From positions 9,982,001 to 10,046,000 of the forward strand of contig NC_013595.1 in the NCBI RefSeq assembly GCF_000024865.1: a DNA stretch of 64,000 nucleotides, written 5' to 3'. The position numbers and the translations under genes were made by a program. Positions 51,310 through 62,400 of the stretch are shown here, piece by piece (positions within the stretch are counted from its first letter, which is position 1; each line of letters starts with the position of its first letter). This DNA comes from Streptosporangium roseum DSM 43021. GTDB taxonomy: Bacteria; Actinomycetota; Actinomycetes; Streptosporangiales; Streptosporangiaceae. The notes under the pieces were generated by a model. It did not search any database. It saw nothing but the letters and a program-made list of their open reading frames with translations, and had not been told where the DNA came from.

Positions 51310-52713
51310 GTGCGCGCAAAGGTGTTACTCGGCGGGCTGGTGTCCGCCATGCTGCTCACGCTGATCGGTGTGGCCGCCGGCCCGGCCAGCGCCCAGCAGT
51401 CGCTGCGGCTGCAGTACAGGACGAGCGCCGCCGGAGGGACCGCCGACCAGGTCGAGCCCTGGTTCGACCTGGTCAACGACGGCGCCTCGGCCGTGCCGCT
51501 GAGCGGCGTGAGAATCCGTTACTACTTCAAGGCCGACCCCGGCGCGTCGCAGTACCGCTTCGCCTGCTCCTGGGCGGTGGTCTCCTGCTCCACGGTCACC
51601 GGGACCTTCGGCACGATCGCGCCCGGTACGGCCACCGCCGACCGCTACCTGGAGGTGGGCTTCACCTCCGGGAACCTGGCGGCCGGGGCGCGGACCGGTG
51701 ACCTGCAACTGCGCTTCCACCGGTCCGACTGGCAGCGGATCACGCAGAGCGACGACCACTCCTTCGGTCCGGCCCGCACGACCTACGGCGACTGGACCAG
51801 GGTCACCGTCCACCGGAACGGCGCCCTCGTCTGGGGTACCGCGCCCACGGGAGGCGACCCGTCCCCGTCGCCGACCCCCACGGTCACGCCCACCAACCCC
51901 GGGGGCGGCGGGGTGGTGTTCGACGACTTCACCTACGGCACCTCGGACGACCCGGCCCTCACCGCCCACCACTGGACCGTGCGGACCAACAGCGGCGGCC
52001 CCGGCGTGCCCGGCGCCACCTGGCCCAAGGAGAACGTCACCTTCCCGACGGTCTCCGGCGCGAACAAGGCACTGCAGCTCAGGGCCGACACCGACGGCAC
52101 CGGGGCGGGCACCCGGCAGTCGGAGGTGCTGCACCAGCGCAAGTTCCTCGAAGGCACCTACGCGGCCCGGGTGAAGTTCTCCGACGCCCCGGTGAGCGGT
52201 CCGGACGGGGACCACATCGTGCAGACCTTCTTCACGATCACCCCCCTGGCCTTCGACATGGACCCGGACTACAGCGAGCAGGACTTCGAGTATCTGCCCA
52301 ACGGCGGCTGGGGCGAGCCCGGCAACATCATGTACGCCACGTCGTGGGAGACCTACCGCAACGAGCCCTGGGAGGCGGTGAACGTCCACAACGAGGTCCG
52401 GCAGAGCTACGCGGGCTGGCACGACCTGGTCCTGCAGGTCTCCGGCGGCCGGATCAGGTACTACATCGACGGCGCCCTCTTCGCCGAGCACGGCGGCGTC
52501 TACTATCCGGAGACAGCGCAGTCGGTCAACTTCAACCTCTGGTTCATCAGCGGCGGCCTGGTCGGCAGCTCGGCCCAGCGCGGCTACGTCCAGCAGGTCG
52601 ACTGGTTCTACCACTCCAAGAACGAGGTCGTCGCCCCCGCCGAGGTGCTGAACCGGGTCACCGGCTACCGGTTTGCCTCGACCGCCTGGGTGGACACCGT
52701 TCCCAGTCCCTGA
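51310..52713 (+). CDS. Secreted CBM3-GH16 glycoside hydrolase
   Basis: A 467-residue exported enzyme. The signal peptide VRAKVLLGGLVSAMLLTLIG, then VAAGPASAQQ has a cleavage site after ASA. Residues ~33-175 resemble a family 3 carbohydrate-binding module (LRLQYRTSAAGGTADQVEPW, FDLVNDGASAVPLSGVRIRY). A Pro/Thr/Ser linker follows, and ~200-455 form a GH16-like jelly roll with the catalytic motif in YSEQDFEYLPNGG (ExDxE, ~322-326). It should cut a beta-1,3/1,4-glucan or galactan. AGGAAAGG precedes GTG 51310, and it lies 84 bp downstream of the GH20 gene. Confidence 0.82.
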   Translation: MRAKVLLGGLVSAMLLTLIGVAAGPASAQQSLRLQYRTSAAGGTADQVEPWFDLVNDGASAVPLSGVRIRYYFKADPGASQYRFACSWAVVSCSTVTGTFGTIAPGTATADRYLEVGFTSGNLAAGARTGDLQLRFHRSDWQRITQSDDHSFGPARTTYGDWTRVTVHRNGALVWGTAPTGGDPSPSPTPTVTPTNPGGGGVVFDDFTYGTSDDPALTAHHWTVRTNSGGPGVPGATWPKENVTFPTVSGANKALQLRADTDGTGAGTRQSEVLHQRKFLEGTYAARVKFSDAPVSGPDGDHIVQTFFTITPLAFDMDPDYSEQDFEYLPNGGWGEPGNIMYATSWETYRNEPWEAVNVHNEVRQSYAGWHDLVLQVSGGRIRYYIDGALFAEHGGVYYPETAQSVNFNLWFISGGLVGSSAQRGYVQQVDWFYHSKNEVVAPAEVLNRVTGYRFASTAWVDTVPSP

Positions 52714-52884
52714 ACACCCGCCCGCCGTACGGCCCGCGCGTCACGGGCGCGGGCCGTACGGCGTCCGAGGCGGGGCGGCGGCGGTCCGTCGTCAGGGGCG
52801 TGACCGGTGGCGGTCTCCGAGGACGGCCGGGAGCGCCGCCGGGTCCGCTACCGGATGGCGGTCTCCGGAGAACGGCCCGGTCCG

Positions 52885-53409
52885 CTACCGGATGGCGGCG
52901 GCGGCGTCCCGGTAGGTGTTCCGGACGACCAGCAACCGGTCGAGGACGAACCGAGACGGCTCGGCGCCGCGCACGCGCCGCCCGCGGTCGGACCAGAACG
53001 CGCGCTCGGGCACCTCGTCCTCCCCCGGGGGGATGAACTTGATCACTTCCTCGACCGCCGCCGTCGCGATCGTCAGCGCCTGCTCCGCCTCGCGCGGCTC
53101 GTCGGCCGGAACGTTGCCCGCCGTCAGGTCGGCCACCCACATCCACTCCCCGGCATCCAGCAACTGCGACGGCTCCGGGCCGCCGAACGTGGGGAACCGT
53201 ACGGCCGGCACCTCGCGTTCCGGCAGGCCGAACAGGAACTCCCGCTCCGCGTCGCAGTCCGGGCACGTGCCGGAGTAACGGGCGACCGGCTCCCCGTCGA
53301 CGCTCCCCGGCGCGCTCTCCCAGGCCGTACCGGCCGAACCGCACGAGCACGGGTGCAGGTCGAGGTAGAGATGCGCCTCGTCCCCGCTGCGCGTCACCGG
53401 AAACGGCAT
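52885..53409 (-). CDS. 174-residue Cys-rich hypothetical protein downstream of the giant gene
   Basis: The protein starts MPFPVTRSGDEAHLYLDLHP and carries a CSCGSAG motif and, ~30 residues later, CPDCDAE, a possible zinc ribbon. The rest includes GEWMWVADLTAGNVPADEPR, ALTIATAAVEEVIKFIPPGE and an acidic/basic C-terminus. No family is recognised. It is on the same strand, 88 bp after the stop of the giant gene, so it is probably its last operon partner: an immunity protein, chaperone or regulator are all possible. GAGAGGGGA precedes ATG 53409. Confidence 0.6.
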   Translation of the reverse strand: MPFPVTRSGDEAHLYLDLHPCSCGSAGTAWESAPGSVDGEPVARYSGTCPDCDAEREFLFGLPEREVPAVRFPTFGGPEPSQLLDAGEWMWVADLTAGNVPADEPREAEQALTIATAAVEEVIKFIPPGEDEVPERAFWSDRGRRVRGAEPSRFVLDRLLVVRNTYRDAAAAIR

Positions 53410-53497
53410 CGCAATCCCCTCTCCCGGCCGGCTCTCCCGCCGGCGCCGAACTGGACGGGCCCGCCCGCGACCGGGCGCGGACGGGCCGCGAGGTCGA

Positions 53498-56400
53498 TCA
53501 CCGCGACTTCGGGCGGTCCGGGACGACCAGCTCCAGGTCGACCGGCAGGGCCCCGGGGTCAGACCCGATCTTCTCCCGGTTGCGCTCCCAGATGTCCTTC
53601 CAGTAGCGGCCGTCGCCATAGGCTTCCTCGGCGATCTCCCACAGCGTGCTGTCCGGGCCGGTGGTGACGGTATGGCCGTCCGCGGACAGCGAGTTCTCCG
53701 CCTTCTCCGGCTGTGACGGCTTCGCCGACGGCGAGTCGCCGCTCGGGGAGGGCGACGGGGACGGCGAAGCCGGAGACGGAGTCGGGGACGGGGACGGGGA
53801 CGGGGTGCCGGACCGCGGGCCGGGCACCTGCGGTCGCCGCCCGCAGACGCACGGCTCGCCGGGCGGGCAGAGGCACGGCTCCTCCGCTTCCTCCTCCGGC
53901 AGGCCGGTGGTGTTGGAGAGCCGGCGCATCCGGTCCCAGAACTGGGATTCCCAGTGGCTGGGCGGGAGGGTCTCGCCGTCGGACCGGTTGAGGAGGCTCG
54001 CCAGCGCGCCACCCGGCCCCGTCTGCGGCCCGGCCTCCCACGGCGGCACCGGCGGGACCTGACCGCGCTCGCGCAGGTCCTCCGCCACCTCGTTGAGCTG
54101 CTGCGCCAAGGCGTCGCGCCGTTTCGCCAGGGCGTCGAGCTGCTCCTCCAAAGCGGTGCGCCCCTGCCCCGGGGCACTGAGCTGTTGCTCCAAGGAGCGG
54201 ATGGCCGTGTCCGCCTTCTGCCACCGCTCCGCCAGATGCCGGTACTCGTTGTACCGTGCCGACACGTACTCGCTGCTCGTGCCGGTCAGGGGTGCCAGCA
54301 GGAAGCGGCGGATCACGCCCTGGCGCGGCGCGGACGCCGCCCGCGCCGGCACCGAGCCCGTGGCGCCCGGCTGGAAGGTGCTGCCGCTCGGCCGTGCCGT
54401 GCTCGGCTGCTGCGGCGCCGCCGGGCCGGCGGGGCTCTGCGGCACGGCGGCGGGCGCGGTGGACGGAGCGGACGGAGCGGCGGCGGGCGCAGTGGACGGA
54501 GCGGCGGGCGCGGTGGCGGTCAGCGCCTCGCGGACCCGCCCGGCGAAGTCTCCCTCCTCCGGCGAGCCGTTGTGCAGCACGCGCAGGTTCACACCGGCCT
54601 GGTCGGCGAGGGTCACCAGGTCGGGATGGAGCGTGGCGAACGCCGAGGCGAACCCGCCGTCGGGCACCTCGCTGTACAGCTTGCCCTTGGGGGTGGCGCG
54701 GTAACGGTGCACGGTGCCGTCGGGCTCGCGCAGCTCGATGAGGACGTCGGTGCGCAGTCCGCGTGCCAGCAGCCGGGCCTGGGTCACCGGGCCCATCTGT
54801 CCCGGGGCGCTCGCCGTGGCGGTGATCGGGATCGGCGTGCCGGGCGTCCAGCGGCCGGCCAGGCTCTCCCGTGCCGTCTCGACGATCTTCCGGTGCAGGA
54901 CGTCGGGAGTGATGCCGACTCCGGCCTTCCCCTCGGCCGTCGCGGCGTCCGTCGCCTGGGTGGTCAGCGTGTCCAGGTCGAGCGAGGGGGCGGTCGCCGC
55001 CGGCGGCCCGCTCCGCCACCGCGCCCGCCAGCCGGGGCGCTCGGTGGTGCCTGTGGTGCGGGTGACCGCCGGATCGCCGAGGTTCCAGCCCCACCGTCGC
55101 CGGCCTTCGGCGCCGCGCCCGGCTTCGGTCTGCCGCAGGTCGCGCTCGAACATGGTGATGTCGGCCTGGCCGGTCGCGGCGTCCCGCGCCTCGATCCGCA
55201 GGCCGGTCTCGACCCTGCCGCGCTTCACGGTCGTCACCTCGGCCGTGACGTCGAACACCACCGGCACCTCGACGCTGGCGGCGGTGCCCTTCTGGAAGAC
55301 GCTGATCTCGGTGCGGTTCCCGCCGCTGACCGAGGACTGCACGGAGATCGACCACCCCTTGGACTTCGACCTGCTCAGCCCGAAGAACCGCGAGACCTTG
55401 CCGATGGAGAGCTTCCGGCTCCAGATGACGACCCGCTCGCTGATGTGCTGGATCCGGTTCACCCAGCCGATCTCGGTGTTCTTGCGGCCGGTGACGGTGA
55501 CGTGCATGTCCTGCGGCCGGACCCGCAGGGTCAGCTCCACCACCTTGCCCGGCTTCCTCGGGTCGGTGAAGCGGATCGTCATGGACCCCTCAGGCGTGAG
55601 CATCTGCCGGAAGCTGGCGGCCTGGCGCATCTGCGACAGGTCGCGCTCCAGCGTCTCCAGCACCTCCCGGGCCCCCTCCTTCCCGAGCAGCCTGTCGTCG
55701 GCCAGTACTGCCTGGACGGCCTCCGGCAGCCCGTCGACCTCCACTCCGTCCACCATGAAGAACTTCGGCAGCTTCACCGGCCGGGGGTCGGGGACCCGTT
55801 GCGACTGCTCCGGCTGCACCAGATCCGACGCCACCAGCCGGGTCATCTGCCCTTCCAGCTTGACCACGACGGGCGGGCGGGCGCCGTTCTCGTCCCCGAC
55901 CGTGATGGTGGCGTTGAGGGCGTGGCGGACCTCGTCCACACCGAAGTTGAAGATCCGCTGCAGCTCGGTCAGCTGCTTTGTCCTGGAGGCGGAGCCGGAG
56001 TGGCTGTAGCTGACGTCTCCCGAGCCCGACGTGCCGACATTGATGTCGGCGCTCCCCACCGAACCGTTGACGCCGAGGTTGCCCCCGTACGTCGTGCCGG
56101 ACGACTCGGACACGGTGAGCTGGTTGTAGATATAGCGCTGGATGATTATGCCCTGGTCGGTGTGGTGGGCGATCAGCTCCACCGGCCCGTCTCCGAAGTC
56201 CATCTGCACCCGGACGGGAGGAATCGTGCCGTTCCCCAGATCGGCTCGCACCGTCGGGGAATAGACGAATCCGGCCCTGCTCAGCATGTTGCTGAGCTTC
56301 CCGCCCAGCCAGTTGCGGCCGGCGAAGCCGCTGAACAGGCCGCGCCGCAGCACCGGATTCGTGCGCAGGAGGCCCGGCGCGTAGACCTCGATGGCGTCGA

Positions 56401-59400
56401 GTATCGCGCGGTGCAGATCGGTCTCCGGGCCGTCCTTCCCGTAACGCAGGATGATCTCCGTGGGCAGGGACTGCCCCAGCTTCTTCCGGACGGATTCCGC
56501 GAGCTCCACCAGGTCCGGAGTCGCCGCTCGACGGCGTTCGCTGGCCAGCAGGACGGCCAGTCGCCGGCCGAGGCCCCCCTCCTTCGGGATGTCGGGGTTG
56601 TGGTTGCCGAACAGCACCATGAGCCGGTCGAACAGCACCTTAGGCGTGTGCTCGGCGGCCAGCCCGAGCTCGGCGCCGGAGAGACGGGCGGCCTTCATGT
56701 CCCGGAGGTAGCGCTCGACCAGGAGTGCCTGCGTCTCCCGCCGGAGCGTCAGGTGGCCGTACAGGAACCGTTCCACCGCGTCGGCCACCTCGTCCAGCGG
56801 CAGCGGCATCTCCCCCCGCGCGTACATGTGCAACACGTCGCGTTCGGGCTTCAGGTACATGTATGTGCCGTCGGCCGCCGTGACCGTCTCGGTCTTTCCC
56901 GTGCCCACCTCGGTGACGGTGACGGTGGTGGTCAGTCCCGCGGCGAACAGGGCCTGGTCGCCGACGTCGATGCCCAGCGTCTCCAGTCCCGAGATCGGCA
57001 GCCTCCCGGTCGAGGTGGAACGGCTCGTCGACCGGGACCCTCCGGCGCCCCCGCCGGTCGTGGGGTTCTCGGCCTGGCTGACGCCTCCCCCGACGGAGCC
57101 GTTCAGCCCCCCGCCGCTGCGCTTGCCGGAGGACGTGCCGTGGCTGCCCAGCGTGAGGTTGATGTCGCCGTCCACCATCTCGCCGGTGGTGATGTGCCGC
57201 GAGTCGCCCACCTCGCCGGAGATCGACACCGACCAGCGGCGTGGCCGGGCCCCCGCCGACTCCACGACGAACTCGATGTCGTACGGGGTCTGCAGGAACT
57301 GGGTGTGGGACAGGAGGCTGGAGTCGCTCAGGAACTGGGCGATGGCGTAGTAGGCCTCGCTGTCCCGCGGGATGCCCATCTTCTTGGCGAGCTCGTTGAG
57401 GACGTCGGTGCCGACGCCCAGGTCCACCGCCCACGGCCTGGCCCTGTCCAGGAGTTTCCCGGGGGTCTGGAACGTGGCCGAGGGCCCTGTGGAGCCGGCT
57501 GCGGCGAGCATGCCGGCGGGCATCCGATGCACCACCCGCACATCCTCGGAGGCGACTCTCACCGTCTCGTCACCCTTCAGGTGGTCGATCAGGATCCTGG
57601 CCGTCTCCTTGCTCTCCGCCGTAGTCGTGCGACCTTCCGCCAGGAGCACGTTGTTGGTGGTGAGGCCCTCGTTGTCGCCGGAGCTCCGGCCCCCGTTCCT
57701 GCCGTAGCCCCCGTCGCCGGAGAACTTGCTCTCCCCGTCACCCGACTTGAATTCTGCGCCGGCCGCGACACCCCCCGATCCGGAGGTCGACATGCCGCTT
57801 GAGCTCGACCCGGTGTCGGATCCGATGTACAGCGTGACCACTGTCTTGGCGGTCCCGTGCCCGACGTAACCGATGTTGCCCCACTCCCGGGGGACCCGGA
57901 CGCGCAGGACCGCCTGCTGCGGCCGCCGACCGCTCCGCTTGTCCGTGACGCGGACGAGGATTCCGTCCTTGACGAGCTGGTTGAAGTCGGTCCCCAGCCG
58001 CAGCTCGGACAGCTGCTCGTCCACGTCGGCCATGACGTCCGGGTCGGACATGCCTATCCCGCGCAGATACTCCTTCGTCTTGCGCCGCATGTCGGCGAGG
58101 TCGGTCAGCACCTCCGCGTGCCCCATGCCGATCGTGCGGACCTGGTGCGGGCCTTCTCCCTGCCAGGACGCCGGCTCGTCCTTCCTGCCGGGCGGCGGCT
58201 CGGGCACCAGGTCGTCCCGGAACGTCGGGGAACCGTCGATGTCGCGCTGGATCATCGCCTCGTCGACCGGGAACCCCGCGTTGTACGCGTCCGTCTCCGG
58301 CATCTGCGCCGTCACGTCCAGTGTCTCGGTGATCGGGGCACGCGGCTTGCTCTCACCGTGGACCGTCACGGTGAACGTGGTCACCACCTTGAACGTGCCG
58401 GCCTGGTTGTGCCCGGACTCGCGTCCCACGATCGGCACGATCGACGTGCCGCCCACGTTCATCCCGCCGGAGCGCGACCTTCCGTAGGAACCGTTGGCGC
58501 CGGCCTTCGCCGACAGCCCCTTGTGGTCCGCCATGTCGAACGGGCCGATCTCCGGATTGAACGCCTTGCCGCCGAACTTGACGCCCGCCCCGGCGTTCGC
58601 GTTCCACGACCGGTTGTCCCCCCGCCCTCCCGACACCTCGGAGAACGAGACGCCCAGCTTCTCCCCGAGCTGCTTGGTGCTGGGCGTCCCCATCGCACTC
58701 GCGTCCAGCTCCACCTGCCCGTTCGCCGCCGGTATCCATCTGAGCTCCGCCTTGGCCTGGATCTCCACCACGGCCCCCCCGTCGGCGGTGATGGTCCGCC
58801 GGATCCCGTCCGGGTTGTTGACCAGCTTCGGCAGGTTGTTCGGCAGCTCCTCGACGACCATGGTGCGGATCTCGTGCTGGGCCATGCTGCCCATCGCGGC
58901 GAGCTCGGGCCCCAGCTCCGCCAGCAGCTTCGTGTTGGCCTCCTCCAGGCCCGTCATGCTGATGACCTGGACCGCCTCCGGGAGCGGCGGCGTCTTCCCC
59001 TGGTCGAAGCGGAGCTGGACGGTCTTCTCGGGGCCGTGCTCGATGTGGGCGTGGGAGATCCACACCTCGGCGTGCGTCGCGTCGCCGGGGGAGCCCTCGG
59101 TGACCCGCCCGGCCGACCGCCACCCCTGCTCCCCCTGCTCCCCCTTCTTCTTCGGGGTGCGGATCTCGACCTCCAGCAGGGCGTCCGCGCTGAACTTCGT
59201 CGAAGTGCCCCGGTTGTCCGTGACCCCGCCGCCCGTGACGTAGGAGGTGGCCTTGCCGCTGTTCGACTCCCCGGAACCATGGCTCACCCCGCCCTCAAGC
59301 GAGACGTAGGGCAGCACCGTCTCAAGCGACGTACGCAGCGCGTTGTGCTCCGGCAGCATCTTGATCAGGCTTCCGATCAGTCCCGGCACGTCGACGCCCG

Positions 59401-62400
59401 CCGCCGTGCCGGTGTTGGCGCCGATGCTGACCGACACCGCCTGGTTCCCCTGCCGCATACGGCCGAGCATCAGCTCGGAGGCCAGCACCTCCGGGGCGAG
59501 GACCTCCACGAGGTCGCTCAGTCGCAGCTTGACCCTGATCTCGGCGTCGCGGCCGTCCCCCACCCTCAGGACCGCTCCATCGCCGGACACGAGCTGGTGG
59601 AACTCCGCCCGCAGCTTGCCCTCCAGTTCGGCGGCGGTGAATCTGTAGGCGATCTTCTCTCGGGCCAGGGTCTTGTTGATCCTCTCGGTCAGAGCGGTCA
59701 GGTACGGCAGGTCCCCGGCCGGGAAGCCCGCGGCCTGCCCCGCCTTCGGCGGCAGCGCCTTCTTCAGCGCCTCCTGGTATTCGGCGAGCCGGGAGTTCGC
59801 CTCGCGCACGAGCCCGGCGACCTCGGCTGCCAAGGCGGCGGCCGGACCCGGCCGCGACTCCGCGGCCAGCCGCCTCATCGCGTCGGACGCGCTCTTGAAT
59901 GCCTCACGCGCGGCCTTGGCCTGGTCGGCGGCCTCGCCGTACCTGTGGGCGATCCTCCGGTCGCGTGCCGCTTCCTCGCGACTGAGCAGGGCTTCCGCGC
60001 GGGCCTGGCGGCGCCGCTCCGGCGCCCTGCGGTCACGCTCTCCCGGTAGCTTCTCGCCCTTCCGCTCCGCCTCCTCGGCCTTCTTCACCTTCTTGACGGT
60101 GTCGCGGGCGCTCTTCTCGGCCGCCCTCGCGCCGTCGTTCTTGGCCTTCTCCCGTTCCTTCAGGCCGGTCTCGGCGTCCGACAAGGACGCGGTCAGCTCC
60201 CGCACCTGCTTGGACAGCTCGGTGAGCCGGGAAGGCCGCGACAGGCTGGACGACCCGGCCGGCTTCGACGCCTTCCCGGCCAGTTCGGCCCTGATCTCCT
60301 CGACCTTCCGGGCGATCTCCTCGGCCGTTTCGACCTGTCGTCCCGGACGGAGTGCTCCGTGCTCGTCCACCGGCGTACTCACCGGCTCGTTCGCGGCGGC
60401 GACCAGCGTGTCCGCGAACCGGCCCGCGCGCGCGGTCAGCTCGGAGCGGTCCACGCCGGTCGGGTTGTCCATGACTATTTCCGTGGCCACCCGCAGGGCC
60501 GCGTCGCCGGTCTCGGGAGACGCCTCGGCCAGCCAGTGGAGCGCCTGGATCGCACCTTCCAGCCGCGGCCTGTCTGCGGCACGGGCGATCTCGATGCCCA
60601 GCCAGGCGGCCGCCTCCGCACGGAGCCGGTGCGGGCCGGCACCGTCGGCGGCCCGGGTCTCCAGCCGTTCCCGCACGAGGCGGAGGGGGGCGGCGGGGAG
60701 ATGGACGGTGCTTCCGTCCGGCCTGGGCAGCCGGAGGCTGCCGCCCGCCATCAGCTGGGCATCCGGTGTCAGTATGTCCATGACCTCGGCCATCGCCGAT
60801 TGGGCGAGCTCCGTCGTGGTCGGGGAGCTTGCCGTGCTCTGCCCACCCTGCGTGGCCGGAGCGCTCTGCGTGGCCGTGTTGGTCTGCGTGGCCGGAGCGC
60901 TCTGCGTGGTCGCGGCCCCCTGCGTGGCCGTGACCGGAACGGGCCCTCCGCTCTGCACCGGCGCTGTCTGCGCGGAAGGACCGGGCGCGCTCTGCCCGGA
61001 GGCCCCGGTCTGACTTTCCTGCGTGGCCGTACCCGCCCCCGACGGATCCGGCGCGGCCGACGCGGTCTGCGCGGACGGACCGGGCGCGCTCTGCCCCGCA
61101 GGCGCAGCCTGGCTACCCTGCGCGGCCCCGCTCTGGCTTCCCTGCGCACCCGACGCCGACGGATCCGGCGCGGCCGGCGCGGATTGACCGGGCGTGCCCT
61201 GCCCGACAGGTGCGGACCCGGTCTGGTTACCCTGCGCGGACCCGGCCTGGCTGCCCTGCGCACCCTGCGCGGGCCCGCCCTGGCTGCCCTGCGCGGCCGT
61301 ACCCGGACCCGACGGGTTCGACCCCGTCTGACCACCCTGCGCGGACGCGGCCTGACCACCCTGCGCGGACCCGGTCTGGCTACTCTGCCCACCCTGCGCG
61401 GGCCCGCCCTGGCTGCCCTGCGCGGCCGTACCTGGACCCGACGGGTTCGCCCCCGTCTGCCCACCCTGCGCGGACGGACCGGACGCGGTCTGCCCCGCAG
61501 ACGTCGATCCGGCCGGGGCCCCCTGCGTGGCCGCGGCCGGCGCGGACTTGGCCGGCGCGGCCTGTCCCCCGGGCGCCGCCTGGCCGTTCGTGCTCCGAGC
61601 TCCGCCGGCCACCGTCGGGCCGCCTCCGGTGGGCGGCGTTCCCGCCGGGGATGCGCCGCTTGGGGACGACTCCGAGGAGGCGGGATCGGGCGGGGGGGTG
61701 GTCGCGGTCGCGAGGTTGGTGGTGTTCGCCGCCGTGGTCGCGTCATAGGAGGCGAAGGAGGCGGCGAGGCCGCTCTGGAACGTCGTGACGGGCGTACGGA
61801 CGGCCTGGATGACTGCCCCGTTGAACGGGCTGAGCGAGCCGTACCGGCCGGCGGCGCCGGCGAACGCGCCGATGCTGCTCTCCCCCGTCGGGAGCGTGAG
61901 CCGGCCGTGGCCCAGGCCGACGACCACGCCTCCGGCGGCCGAGGCGATGATGTTGACCACGCCGGCCTGCGTGATGCCCTGAAGTGTCCGGCCGGGGAAT
62001 CCCCTGGAGGCCATGCCGCGGCCGAACATTCTGGACACCCCCGGAGCGGCCTTCATGCCGACGATCCCGCCCACGGCCCCGCCTATCGTCGCGTCTATGA
62101 TTCTCCGCGAGTCATACCTGTCCCGGGTTCCGAGCTTTATCTGGTCACCCTGGGCCTTTCCTTCGATGACGCCTTCTTCGGTGCTCTCCTCGACGGTCTC
62201 CACCACGAGGGCTTTCCTGCCGGCACTGCTGAGGATCGTCCGGGTGGAAGCGTTACTCGCAGCCGCGACCCGCTGGGCGGCCGGGAGGACTGCCCTGGCC
62301 CCGGCCGAGCGTCCGGCCGCCGCGGCGAGCCGCCGGAGGATCGTGTCGATGTCCCAGCGCGTTTTCTTGGCGATGAGCACGATGAGCCGGGCGGCCAGTC

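Noticed and set aside
53954..57802. Very long plus-strand open frame (1282 codons) opposite the giant gene
   Set aside because: It is a GC-driven antisense shadow: Arg/Gly/His-rich, no family motif, no ribosome site, while the minus strand has clear domain structure. The same applies to the long plus-strand frames at 57857-60049 and 60359-63079.
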